The position numbers and the translations under genes were made by a program. The notes beneath the pieces were generated by a model. It searched no databases. It was given only the letters and a program-made list of their open reading frames with translations, and was not told the origin of the DNA. A DNA stretch of 64,000 nucleotides from Pradoshia sp. D12. GTDB lineage: Bacteria > Bacillota > Bacilli > Bacillales > Pradoshiaceae. This document shows positions 8,494-17,090 of the stretch, in pieces. Position 1 is the first letter of the stretch; every line of letters begins with the position of its first letter. The stretch covers positions 2,569,501 through 2,633,500 of the forward strand of contig NZ_CP044545.1 of the NCBI RefSeq assembly GCF_008935075.1. Reading direction: 5' to 3'.

Positions 8494-9315
8494 CTAATTC
8501 AGTTGTTTTCTTTTTGCTTTTGGAATCATTTGCGGGATGGAGGACAATAGTGTTTTTGTGTAATCATGTTTTGGGTTATTAAAAATATCATCCTTCGTTC
8601 CTATTTCAACCAAATCCCCGAAATACATGACACCGACTCGGTCACTAATATGTTCCACAACACTTAAATCATGAGAAATAAATAAATAGGTCAAGTTAAA
8701 CTCTTTCTGTAAATCTTTCATTAAATTTAAGATTTGCGCCTGGATGGAGACATCGAGTGCAGAAACAGGCTCGTCGGCAATGATCAACTCAGGCTGTAAA
8801 ATCAAAGCACGTGCAATACCAATCCTCTGCCGCTGTCCGCCGCTGAATTCATGCGGATACTTATCCAAATGGAATTTGCTGATTCCACATTTATCCAGAA
8901 GATCTTCTACTCGTTTATCTTTTTCTATGGAAGACATTTGTTTAAAATGAATATCAAGAGGTTCTCTTAAAATATCCTTTATTTTCATCCTTGGGCTCAA
9001 GGAGGCGTAAGGATCCTGAAACACCATTTGCATTTTCTGCCGATATTTTTTCCATTCTTGTTTACTTGCGTTGGTTAAGTCTTCTCCGTTAAAAATAATA
9101 GAACCGGAATCTACTGGAATGAGTCCGTTGAGCAATCTGCCAGTCGTTGATTTCCCGCAGCCCGATTCACCAACAAGCCCCAATGTTTCACCTTTATTAA
9201 TATGAAAGGAGATGCCATTTACCGCTTTTACATACTTTTTCTCTTCAAACCAGCCTGTCTTAATTTGGAAATGCTTTTTTATGTTTTTTGCTTCTATTAA
9301 AATATCATCACACAT
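8494..9315 (-). CDS. oligopeptide ABC transporter ATP-binding protein, OppF/DppF type
   Basis: 273-residue ATPase with Walker A GESGCGKST (49-57), Q-loop VFQDPYASLSPRM, signature SGGQRQRIGIARA (158-170) and Walker B LIIADEP. It is shorter than the usual 310-330 residues because the C-terminal oligopeptide/dipeptide extension is mostly missing. It overlaps the OppD-like gene by 8 bp, with its ribosome binding site inside that gene's end. With the OppD-like partner it forms the ATPase heterodimer of the importer. The F-type rather than D-type call rests on gene order and on the linker motif AVNGISFHINKGETLGLVG. Confidence 0.9.
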   Translation of the reverse strand: MCDDILIEAKNIKKHFQIKTGWFEEKKYVKAVNGISFHINKGETLGLVGESGCGKSTTGRLLNGLIPVDSGSIIFNGEDLTNASKQEWKKYRQKMQMVFQDPYASLSPRMKIKDILREPLDIHFKQMSSIEKDKRVEDLLDKCGISKFHLDKYPHEFSGGQRQRIGIARALILQPELIIADEPVSALDVSIQAQILNLMKDLQKEFNLTYLFISHDLSVVEHISDRVGVMYFGDLVEIGTKDDIFNNPKHDYTKTLLSSIPQMIPKAKRKQLN

Positions 9316-10306
9316 TCAGCATTTCCTCCTTTTTCTTTACCTCTTCATCCAATAACCAGCATCTTGCAGAATGATTGCCATCTGCCATCAACTCTGGTTC
9401 TTTCTCATGACAAATCGGCATGGCTAAAGGACATCTTGGCGTAAACTTACATCCTTTCGGCATGTTGTTCGGGTTGGGTACGGTTCCAGCGATTGAATTC
9501 AGCCGGTCCTTATTAGATCCGATTTTGGGAACCGATTCCATCAGTCCTTTTGTATAAGGGTGTTTCGGATTTTCAAACAATTCAACAGCACTTGCTTCCT
9601 CGACGATTCTCCCGGCATACATCACAATAACTCGATCACAGATTTCAGCCACAACTCCAAGATCATGCGTAATCAGTAAAATGCCCATATTCGTTTTTTG
9701 TTGAATCTCTTCCATCAACTTCAATATTTGCGCCTGAATGGTTACATCCAACGCAGTAGTCGGCTCATCTGCAATAAGTAATGAAGGGTTACATGAGATT
9801 TGCATCGCAATAATAACTCTCTGCCTCATGCCACCGGAAAGTTGATGTGGGTAGTCCTTCATAACTTGCTCCGCCCGCTGGATTCCAACGGATTTTAGTT
9901 TTTCAATCGCATACTGTTGTGCCTCTTTTTTGGACATTCTCATATGAAGCATAATGGTTTCCCTCATCTGCTTCCCGATGGTCAATACAGGATTTAAGGC
10001 TGTCATCGGCTCTTGAAAAACCATTGACAATTCTTTCCCTCGATATTTCGTCATTTTCTTTTCCGAAAATGTTAATAGATTTTCCCCTTTGTATATAATT
10101 TCGCCTTCCGCAACCTTGCCGCTTGTATCATGGAACAGGCGCATGATTGATAATGATGTTACACTTTTCCCGCTGCCTGATTCACCAACTAATCCAACGA
10201 TTTCACCTTGGTTGACGTGAAAGCTGATGCCTTGTACGACCGGTAAGAAGCCATTTTCAGTCTGAAAACCTGTTTTAAGATTTTTTACCTCTAGTAAATC
10301 TGGCAT
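9308..10306 (-). CDS. oligopeptide ABC transporter ATP-binding protein, OppD/DppD type
   Basis: 332 residues, full length. Walker A GESGSGKSV (41-49), Q-loop MVFQEPMTALNPVL, signature LSGGMRQRVIIAM, Walker B LLIADEPTTALDVTIQAQ, and the C-terminal oligo_HPY extension with the Cys-rich GCKFTPRCPLAMPICHEKEP, which in relatives can hold an iron-sulfur cluster. It energises uptake with the OppF-like subunit. It follows the permease gene by 10 bases and overlaps the next gene by 8. Confidence 0.92.
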   Translation of the reverse strand: MPDLLEVKNLKTGFQTENGFLPVVQGISFHVNQGEIVGLVGESGSGKSVTSLSIMRLFHDTSGKVAEGEIIYKGENLLTFSEKKMTKYRGKELSMVFQEPMTALNPVLTIGKQMRETIMLHMRMSKKEAQQYAIEKLKSVGIQRAEQVMKDYPHQLSGGMRQRVIIAMQISCNPSLLIADEPTTALDVTIQAQILKLMEEIQQKTNMGILLITHDLGVVAEICDRVIVMYAGRIVEEASAVELFENPKHPYTKGLMESVPKIGSNKDRLNSIAGTVPNPNNMPKGCKFTPRCPLAMPICHEKEPELMADGNHSARCWLLDEEVKKKEEMLNV

Positions 10307-10316
10307 ATAAACACTC

Positions 10317-11213
10317 CTAGTCTTTCATTTTTGGATCGAGCATTTCTCGTAATCCATCACCTAATAGATTAAAAGCTAAAACGGTTAAGAAAATAATTAA
10401 ACCAGGGAAAAATACTAAATGAAATGCAGTACCAATATAGTCTCTTGAAACACTTAACATTGCCCCCCAGTCAGGTGAAGACGGCTCCGCACCTAAACCT
10501 AAAAAACTCAAACTTGCTGCTGCCAGAATGGCTGTACCAACATTCATCGTATAATAAACAATAATTGTCGGTAATGTCTCCGGGAAAACATGTTTAAACA
10601 TGATTCTCAGCCGGCTTGCACCAAGTGATTCTTCCGCTTCAACGAATAACATTTCTTTTACTTCCAATGTTGCTCCGCGGACAATCCTAGCAAATGAAGG
10701 AACACTGAAAAAAGCAACCGCAATAATCACATTTTTTAAACCAGGCCCTAAAATAGCAACAATTCCAATAGCCAAAATCAATTCAGGAAACGCAAAGAGT
10801 ACGTCACAAATACGCATAATTAATTTATCGACCCATCTACCAACAAAACCACTGATCAATCCTAAAATACTTCCAACAATCGCACCGAGTGTAACAGCGG
10901 AAATACTGACCGAAAGTGAAATTCTTGCGCCCGCGATGATTCGGCTTAAAATATCACGTCCATATTCGTCTGTTCCAAACCAATGGCTGGCAGAAGATGT
11001 CTCGAGCACTCTTGTATAATTTTGTTCTGCCGCATTATAAGGTGTAACATATGGACCAACGATAGCTATAATTAACAGGAATAAAACAAAGTAGAAAGAA
11101 ATAACCGCTGGCTTTTTCCGACGAAATAAACGCCAAAATTGAAGAAGGGGACGATTACCTTTCGTCTTCATTTGTTCTATTTCAAAAGTAGTTTCTGTTT
11201 GAAGATTGCTCAT
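10317..11213 (-). CDS. oligopeptide ABC transporter permease, OppC/DppC type
   Basis: 298 residues with an N-terminal cytoplasmic segment (about 1-35), a first membrane helix (FYFVLFLLIIAIVGPYVTPY), the OppC-family motif HWFGTDEYGRDILSRIIAGARISL, and the EAA loop EAEESLGASRLRIMFKHVFPE. C-terminal region SFLGLGAEPSSPDWGAMLS is typical of the family. It forms the transmembrane pore with the OppB-like subunit. Ribosome binding site AAGGAGGGAAG precedes the ATG. The gap to the upstream permease gene is 15 bases. Confidence 0.92.
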   Translation of the reverse strand: MSNLQTETTFEIEQMKTKGNRPLLQFWRLFRRKKPAVISFYFVLFLLIIAIVGPYVTPYNAAEQNYTRVLETSSASHWFGTDEYGRDILSRIIAGARISLSVSISAVTLGAIVGSILGLISGFVGRWVDKLIMRICDVLFAFPELILAIGIVAILGPGLKNVIIAVAFFSVPSFARIVRGATLEVKEMLFVEAEESLGASRLRIMFKHVFPETLPTIIVYYTMNVGTAILAAASLSFLGLGAEPSSPDWGAMLSVSRDYIGTAFHLVFFPGLIIFLTVLAFNLLGDGLREMLDPKMKD

Positions 11214-11228
11214 AATGATCTTCCCTCC

Positions 11229-12149
11229 TTACTCATACCGGATTTTTGGATTCAAATAGCTGTACACAATATCTATGATCAAATTCACGACAATAAACTG
11301 TATGGCGAATAATAATATTTCAGCTTGAACAACCGGATAATCACGGAATTGAATAGAATCAATTAATAGAGTTCCAAGCCCCGGAAAACTGAATACCTTT
11401 TCAACCACAACAGAACCACCAAGCAAGAAGCCAAACTGCAGCCCGGCAACGGTCACAACTGGAATTAAGGAGTTCTTCAAGGCATGTCCAAAAATAATCT
11501 GACTGCTGTTCAATCCTTTAGCACGTCCCATCCGGATATAATCCTGTTTCATACTCTCCACAAGGGATGATCGCGTAAACCTGGCAATCATGGCCATAAT
11601 CCCCGCACCTAAAGCGAATGAAGGCATAATGTAGCTTTTCCAGCTTTCTGCTCCTCCTGTTGGAAAAATACCCAGCTGCACAGAAAATATTTGAATAAGA
11701 ATAAGACCAACCCAAAAGTTTGGAAGTGAAATACCGGATACAGCTGTAAACATTCCCAGATGATCTGGCCATTTATTTCGATATACTGCAGAAACAACTC
11801 CAATTAAGATGCCAACTACCAGTGCCCAGATAATACTTATAAAAGTTAGACCTAAAGTTGGTAAAATTCGTTCTCCAATCAATTGACTAACTGCTACACC
11901 TGATTTTACCGAATAGCCCAAATTACCAGTCAGCAGGTCCTTCAAATAAACAAAATACTGCTCATATAATGGCTTATCCAACCCCAAACTTACTCTTGCC
12001 ATTTCTACTTCTTCCGCAGTTGCCTCTTTCCCAGCTAAAAGCCGCGCCGGATCACCAGGTATTAAGTGAATAAACATGAATACGATAAATGAAACAACAA
12101 GGAGTAACGGGATAAGACTAACAAGACGTTTCGCTATATATTGCCACAA
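11229..12149 (-). CDS. oligopeptide ABC transporter permease, OppB/DppB type
   Basis: 306 residues with about six membrane helices. The N-terminal signature IAKRLVSLIPLLLVVSFIVF and HLIPGDPARLL, the EAA loop RAKGLNSSQIIFGHALKNSL, and the C-terminal VEKVFSFPGLGTLL mark the OppB/DppB family. It starts with TTG; GGAGGTG lies 9 bases upstream. It is the first permease gene after the binding protein, separated by a hairpin that may limit read-through. Confidence 0.9.
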   Translation of the reverse strand: MWQYIAKRLVSLIPLLLVVSFIVFMFIHLIPGDPARLLAGKEATAEEVEMARVSLGLDKPLYEQYFVYLKDLLTGNLGYSVKSGVAVSQLIGERILPTLGLTFISIIWALVVGILIGVVSAVYRNKWPDHLGMFTAVSGISLPNFWVGLILIQIFSVQLGIFPTGGAESWKSYIMPSFALGAGIMAMIARFTRSSLVESMKQDYIRMGRAKGLNSSQIIFGHALKNSLIPVVTVAGLQFGFLLGGSVVVEKVFSFPGLGTLLIDSIQFRDYPVVQAEILLFAIQFIVVNLIIDIVYSYLNPKIRYE

Positions 12150-12172
12150 AAGAAAAACACCTCCAATGTATG

Positions 12173-12204
12173 AAGAAAGAGCTTACTCGCATAAGCCCTT
12201 TCTT
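12173..12204 (-). terminator. attenuator-like hairpin after the binding-protein gene
   Basis: 12173-12185 pairs with 12192-12204 over about 13 bp with one G-T pair and a 6-base loop. It sits between the binding-protein gene and the permease genes, a usual place for a partial terminator or RNA-stability element that makes binding protein more abundant than permease. Confidence 0.65.
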
Positions 12205-12228
12205 TGGTTGATGATATTAATAATTGAC

Positions 12229-13791
12229 CTATTTCAATTGCGCTTTTGAAATATTGATTGAACCGTCCGGCGCAACATATACACCTTCTAAATGATTTGC
12301 TTGAGCTGACAAGTTAACATCTGTTGCTAAGAAAATCCATGGCGCCTCTTGAAATACAGTACTTTGGATCTCATGATAGATTTTTTCTTGCTCTTTCGGA
12401 TCTGTTTTAGTATTTGCTTCTTTAATCAAGTTTGTAACTTTATCATTATCATAATAAGCAGTATTTGCTCCATTTGGCGGGAAGTACTCGTTGCTGAACA
12501 AACTGCGCGTTGCACCGTCAGCATCGCCAGATGAAGGTGACCAGCTAACATACCACATTTGGACCTTTGCATCCTCCGGCTTTGCCGGTGTATAAATCTC
12601 ATCTGACAAAGTTCCTTCTTCCATGGATTTAATCTTAACGTCGATGTCAATTTGCGCTAATTGCTGCTTAATAAATTCCATTCCTTTTAAAGATTCGGAA
12701 CTTGTATTACCCCAGATTTCTGCTTCAAATCCCTTTTCATAACCCGCTTCTTTCATTAGCTCTTTTGCCTTTTCTACATCAAACTCATATGCTTCCTGTT
12801 TTGCATAATATTGAGTTTCTGAAGACATTGTTGAATCAAGAACATGACCATAACCAGATTTCACAACTTGTATATAAGCTTCTTTATCCACAGCCAAGTT
12901 CATAGCTTGACGAACTTTTAGATCCTTGTATTGGTCCATAAATGTGTTAATGGATACATATCGCACAATGGAGGACGGCGATTCATTAATCTTAACATCC
13001 TTACTATCTTTGAATTGTTTCACATCTTGCTGTGGCATTGGGTATACAAAATCAGCTTCACCAGTTTTTAACATAGCTACACGAGATCCGTTTTCAGGAA
13101 CTGGAGTGAATTTCACCTTCTCTATATTTGTTTGATCCCCACCCCAATAGTCTGCATACTTTTTAACTTCAAGGGTTGTACCTTGTTTCCATTCAACAAA
13201 TTCAAATGTTCCAGTACCGACAGGATTTGTCTCAATATATTTTGTTCCTTGTTCGATTGCTTTCGGGCTGATCATAGGTATCATTCCAAACTTATTAATC
13301 ATGGCACTAAAAGGTTCTGTCAGTTTAAAGGAAACTTCATAATCACCAACAATCTCCATCGATTCAACAAATTTCAAACTACGCTTCGCACTTAAATTAT
13401 TGGCATCATCCATTATTCGATCGTAGTTAGCTTTTACTGCCTCTGCGTTAAATGGCTCTCCATCATGGAATTTTATATCCTCACGTAATTTAAACGTATA
13501 GTTTAATCCATCTGTGCTAACTTCATATGACTCGGCCAGGGCAGGAACAATGTTCATATCCTGATCAAAACTAACTAATCCTTCGTACATGGAACGAATT
13601 CCAAAGATGGATACGGTATCTCCTGCATTATGTGGATCAAGAGTGATAAAGTTTTGGTCAATGGCAATCGTAATTTCCTTGTCACCTGAAGCTTTCTTTG
13701 TTTTTCCTGATGTACCTGCTTCCTCACTGCTACACGCTGCACTAATTAGTGCTAGAGTTAGAATAAGTACTAAAACAGTAAATTTCTTCAT
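12229..13791 (-). CDS. solute-binding lipoprotein, family 5 (peptide/oligosaccharide)
   Basis: 520 residues. A lipoprotein signal peptide MKKFTVLVLILTLALISAAC ends in lipobox ISAAC with lipidated Cys20, followed by a Ser/Lys-rich linker. The mature part shows SBP_bac_5 features: IDQNFITLDPHNAGDT, LAESYEVSTDGLNYTFKLREDIKFHDGEPF, NPVGTGTFEF and VRQAMNLAVDKEAY. It captures substrate outside the membrane for the downstream importer. The frame stays open for 28 codons upstream, but the ATG at 13791 has a GGGAG box and begins the signal peptide. Family 5 proteins bind peptides, nickel or oligosaccharides; which one cannot be read from sequence. Confidence 0.93.
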   Translation of the reverse strand: MKKFTVLVLILTLALISAACSSEEAGTSGKTKKASGDKEITIAIDQNFITLDPHNAGDTVSIFGIRSMYEGLVSFDQDMNIVPALAESYEVSTDGLNYTFKLREDIKFHDGEPFNAEAVKANYDRIMDDANNLSAKRSLKFVESMEIVGDYEVSFKLTEPFSAMINKFGMIPMISPKAIEQGTKYIETNPVGTGTFEFVEWKQGTTLEVKKYADYWGGDQTNIEKVKFTPVPENGSRVAMLKTGEADFVYPMPQQDVKQFKDSKDVKINESPSSIVRYVSINTFMDQYKDLKVRQAMNLAVDKEAYIQVVKSGYGHVLDSTMSSETQYYAKQEAYEFDVEKAKELMKEAGYEKGFEAEIWGNTSSESLKGMEFIKQQLAQIDIDVKIKSMEEGTLSDEIYTPAKPEDAKVQMWYVSWSPSSGDADGATRSLFSNEYFPPNGANTAYYDNDKVTNLIKEANTKTDPKEQEKIYHEIQSTVFQEAPWIFLATDVNLSAQANHLEGVYVAPDGSINISKAQLK

Positions 13792-13944
13792 ATTTTTCTC
13801 CCTTACCCTTTTATTTTTATTTTGATTATGACTTACGAAAAAGTAGACTCTCCATACCCTTATGACCATAGACATCGTTTAATGTTGCACGTTAACATAG
13901 TTTGCAGTGCTTTTTCTATCTCAGACTACTTGGACCGAAGCAAT

Positions 13945-14937
13945 TTATAAGTAGATTTTTGTTTCACCGACAACGCTGCCGTCATCACTCAAAATGGTAT
14001 CTGATTTTAATTGAAGTAAATTATGAATGGTATCTTCATTTTGATAGTTTAGTTTTTTAAGAATTTCAGCCACTAATAATGGCCAAAGCAATTCAGTCCC
14101 GCTTAGGACCTTTAATGTAATACTTATCTTTTCTTCTCTTAATGCAAGACAATAAACCCCTTGAGCACCTCCTTTTGCGATAATATTTTTATCTTTTAAT
14201 AAAACACTGCATATAAAATCATGTGAAGCAATAATTTCAGGGTGAGCATTCATGATCTCACCGATATGTATAACGGCATCTCTTACAGTTTGTTCCTCTA
14301 TCAATTCAGGTCTGACAAATTTCAAGTAAGAGATGGCCATATTTTCAAGTGGCACGGCATAAACAGGTACTCCGCAGCCATCTGTTCCCGATATAATCTC
14401 ATTAATAGGTGCTTCCGATAATTCAGACAAATAATGCAATATCGCTTTTTGTAAAGGATGGTCAGGTCGTTCATACCCTTCCTGACTTAATCCTTTCATC
14501 TTTGTATATCCTAAGAATCCTAAATGTTTTCCAGCACAATTATGCATCATTTTTCTTTTAGATTTGTTTGCTAAGATATAGTCCATTTTCGGAGCTTCAT
14601 TTAAAGGATAGCTGCTTGCACAAACCAAATGTTCTTCTGTAATATCCAGTTTTTCTTTTACACGGATAAGCGCTTCTTCATGGTATTTCTCACCTCTTTG
14701 AGAAGCTATAAATAAGGCTGCTTCTTCGTCGGTGAGATGGTATTGATTCATAATATTTGTTGTGAAAACGGGTATTGCCTGAATAGGTTTCATAGCCGAT
14801 CTATAAAAAAACGGTGTGCTAATATCTCCTTTTTGATAAATAACCTCTTTATTTTCATTGACAATACATATGACACCCTGATGTATATTTTCTAATTGAT
14901 GATTTCTGAATTCCTCTGCAATCACAGGATATACCAT
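13945..14937 (-). CDS. asparaginase II family protein (PF06089)
   Basis: 330 residues matching the bacterial asparaginase II family seen in rhizobia and actinobacteria, unrelated to AnsA/AnsB: FFYRSAMKPIQAIPV (about 43-57), MMHNCAGKHLGFLGY (about 129-143), DHPLQKAIL and EIISGTDGCGVPVYAVPLENMA (about 180-201). The family hydrolyses Asn to Asp and ammonia. The conserved S, K and C residues visible in these motifs are probable active-site residues. It is encoded 2 bases after the ROK regulator gene and upstream of the importer operon. That setting makes processing of an asparagine-containing import product, such as a glyco-asparagine, an attractive inference; plain asparagine use is the simpler alternative. 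Confidence 0.87.
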   Translation of the reverse strand: MVYPVIAEEFRNHQLENIHQGVICIVNENKEVIYQKGDISTPFFYRSAMKPIQAIPVFTTNIMNQYHLTDEEAALFIASQRGEKYHEEALIRVKEKLDITEEHLVCASSYPLNEAPKMDYILANKSKRKMMHNCAGKHLGFLGYTKMKGLSQEGYERPDHPLQKAILHYLSELSEAPINEIISGTDGCGVPVYAVPLENMAISYLKFVRPELIEEQTVRDAVIHIGEIMNAHPEIIASHDFICSVLLKDKNIIAKGGAQGVYCLALREEKISITLKVLSGTELLWPLLVAEILKKLNYQNEDTIHNLLQLKSDTILSDDGSVVGETKIYL

Positions 14938-14939
14938 AT

Positions 14940-16106
14940 TTAAAAATCACCCTTAAAATTCAAATTTTTGATTAATTTCCGCTGCACACTTAGTGCTGCA
15001 CCTTTAACAACCCCTATCTCTTTCATTTGAGTAACAAGCAATTCATATGAATATGATTCGGGGAACCAAGCACTGTTTGAATGTTTCTCTATGATCAATT
15101 CTGCTATTTCCGGGTAATCTTCTATTAAAGTGCCTGACAAAAATACTGCATCCGGATTATACGCACAAACAACATTCTTAATTGCTAACCCTGCATAGGT
15201 AGCCGCCTTTTCGAGAATATTGACGGCCCATTTTTCTTTCTTCCTGTATGCTTCAGCCAACTCATCCATACTGTTCATTGGTTGTGTTTTTGATGCTTCA
15301 TCAAGTAAAAAGTCGGTAGCAATGTATGTCTGTAAGCATCCAAAATTACCACACGGACAATAGGTACCGTAGGGATCCAGGGTCATATGACCAATTTCAC
15401 CCGACATATTATTTGTGCCCCGATAGATTTCTCCATCTGTAATTAGAGCTGAGCCAACGCCTTTACCAAACCCAAGCATCACGACGTTCTTATAAGGCAA
15501 CGAAGCACTTACATACTCGGCTAAAGCTTTTAGCTTTAATTCATTATCAATAAAAACTTTCAAGTCTAGTTTTTGTTCAAGCATTTGTTTCAGAGGAACA
15601 TTCCTCCAGCTAAATTGGGCTGAAAACTCCAAGGTACCTTTTTCATTGTCTATTAATCCTGGCAGACCTATACAAACACCAGCAATACGAACTTTTTCAA
15701 TTTGTTGTTCACTAATCAAATCATTTACCATCTGTCCGATAAACTCTACTACATGTTCATAATGTTCTGTTTTTGTTTGAAACGAGCGTACGACGATTAA
15801 CTCACCTATTAAATTCATCAAGCCAGCCCGAACAATCCCTACATCAATTTCAACTCCAACAAATACAACTGAGTTCTCATTAGCCATAAAATAAGTTGCC
15901 TTTCGTCCCACTTCATCTGTTTCTAAATAGACTTCTTTGATAAGCTGCTCCTCCTGTAAGGAGGCAACAATTCGGGAAGCTGACGTTGGACTCATGGCCG
16001 TATGTTTGGCAATTTCAGCTCTAGAGATTGGTCCATTTTGAATGATGTATTCCAGAACTAAACTCTGATTCTGCCGCTTTAAAAAATATTGATCTTTAAC
16101 TCTCAT
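14940..16106 (-). CDS. ROK family transcriptional regulator (NagC/XylR type)
   Basis: 388 residues. N-terminal winged helix-turn-helix (QSLVLEYIIQNGPISRAEIAKHT, then SPTSASRIVASLQEEQLIKE, about 14-57) joined to a ROK sugar-binding domain with VRIAGVCIGLPG, IDNELKLKAL, GFGKGVGSALI and a zinc motif CPCGNFGCLQ. Such proteins repress sugar operons and release DNA on binding a sugar or sugar phosphate. It heads the minus-strand locus that continues with the asparaginase, importer, aminopeptidase and fucosidase, and is the best candidate for its local regulator. The start follows GTAGGGAGAAA. Confidence 0.9.
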   Translation of the reverse strand: MRVKDQYFLKRQNQSLVLEYIIQNGPISRAEIAKHTAMSPTSASRIVASLQEEQLIKEVYLETDEVGRKATYFMANENSVVFVGVEIDVGIVRAGLMNLIGELIVVRSFQTKTEHYEHVVEFIGQMVNDLISEQQIEKVRIAGVCIGLPGLIDNEKGTLEFSAQFSWRNVPLKQMLEQKLDLKVFIDNELKLKALAEYVSASLPYKNVVMLGFGKGVGSALITDGEIYRGTNNMSGEIGHMTLDPYGTYCPCGNFGCLQTYIATDFLLDEASKTQPMNSMDELAEAYRKKEKWAVNILEKAATYAGLAIKNVVCAYNPDAVFLSGTLIEDYPEIAELIIEKHSNSAWFPESYSYELLVTQMKEIGVVKGAALSVQRKLIKNLNFKGDF

Positions 16107-16628
16107 TTTCTCCCTACTAACATCATGTAATTAATAACCTGGAATTTTATATATTTTTCTATAAAATCCACTTTATTTGTAACAAATCACCCATAGCATT
16201 TACTTACTTCGCGTTTATTTTCTCCCATTTTCTCCCATGCTGTTAATCGAATTATAATTACAACTTTTCTAATAGTCAAGAATATTCTTAAAATTTAAAT
16301 AACGGAATTTCCTTTCAACTGTCTTCAAAATTCTCGAATTATTCGCTTGTCTCTTGCCTTGCGATAACACTAGATACTAGGTATTCTCCTTGGATTTTCT
16401 TTTGTCCATAAGCTTCTATTCTAGTAGCTTGTTGAACAGTATTACCTTCAAATGCAAGACTTTTTGCTATTCAAGTTTTTTAAATAATCTTCTACTGCAA
16501 ATTCATTCATGCCTCTTTCTTGGACTTTTTGTCATCTTATGATATTGGTTATATTTTACATTTATTCTATAATTAACTTGATTTTCTTTAATTTGTGATA
16601 TATTATCTAGTACCAATACTTCCTAGGG
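16107..16628. other. non-coding deletion-scar region
   Basis: No intact gene. It contains a short gene remnant on the minus strand (16339-16510) and leads into a permease lacking its N-terminal half. Near 16220-16245 a TTTTCTCCCA unit is directly repeated. The region probably records loss of the front of an alpha-galactoside transport operon. Confidence 0.5.
16339..16510 (-). pseudogene. unidentified gene remnant
   Basis: Reading from an ATG at 16510, the minus strand gives MNEFAVEDYLKNLNSKKSC before a stop. A shifted frame then reads EGNTVQQATRIEAYGQ followed by a run ending in VIARQETSE and a TAA at 16339-16341. The two pieces look like one frameshifted protein tail. I do not recognise the family. 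Confidence 0.3.
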
Positions 16629-17063
16629 ATGATGAATACCCATGCCATAGCGATCTTAAATAATGTAGCTACTTACACCCCGCTCGCTGTTTTTCTTTAC
16701 ACAGGTTTTATTCGATCTACGATTCCGAGAGAACTTAAAGAAGCCGCGAAAATTGATGGGGCCAGCAACATAAAAATATTCTTTACGACTGTTTTTCCAT
16801 TATTGAAGCCTGTCACAGCATCGATCTTAATCATCTCCTGTGTTTACATATGGAATGATTATCAATTTGCTATTTTCTTCTTGCAGGCTGATGAGGTTAA
16901 AACGCTAACCGTTGCTTTGCCCAGTTTCTTTGGGCAAAATTCCAGCAGGCTTAATTTAGTTGCCGCTGCCTCAATCATGGCAGTGATCCCGATGGTCATT
17001 CTGTTTCTGGTGCTACAAAAACATTTTGTTAAAGGTCTTCCATCTGGTTCAATCAAAGGATAA
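16629..17063 (+). pseudogene. truncated sugar ABC permease (MalG type), C-terminal half only
   Basis: 144 residues matching the second half of a family 1 carbohydrate permease: FLYTGFIRSTIPRELKEAAKIDGAS is the EAA loop that contacts the ATPase, followed by VFPLLKPVTASILI and the C-terminal VLQKHFVKGLPSGSIKG. Full-length relatives are about 270-290 residues; the first 130 or so, including several membrane helices, are absent. An in-frame TAG lies six codons upstream of the ATG and no ribosome binding site is evident. It is 27 bases before the GH4 alpha-galactosidase gene, so it is the remnant of that enzyme's transporter. It is almost surely non-functional. Confidence 0.85.
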
Positions 17064-17090
17064 TCAATTAAAATTGGAGGGATTTTTAAA

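Noticed and set aside
10600-11019. Plus-strand 139-codon frame
   Set aside because: Antisense shadow of the OppC-like permease gene.
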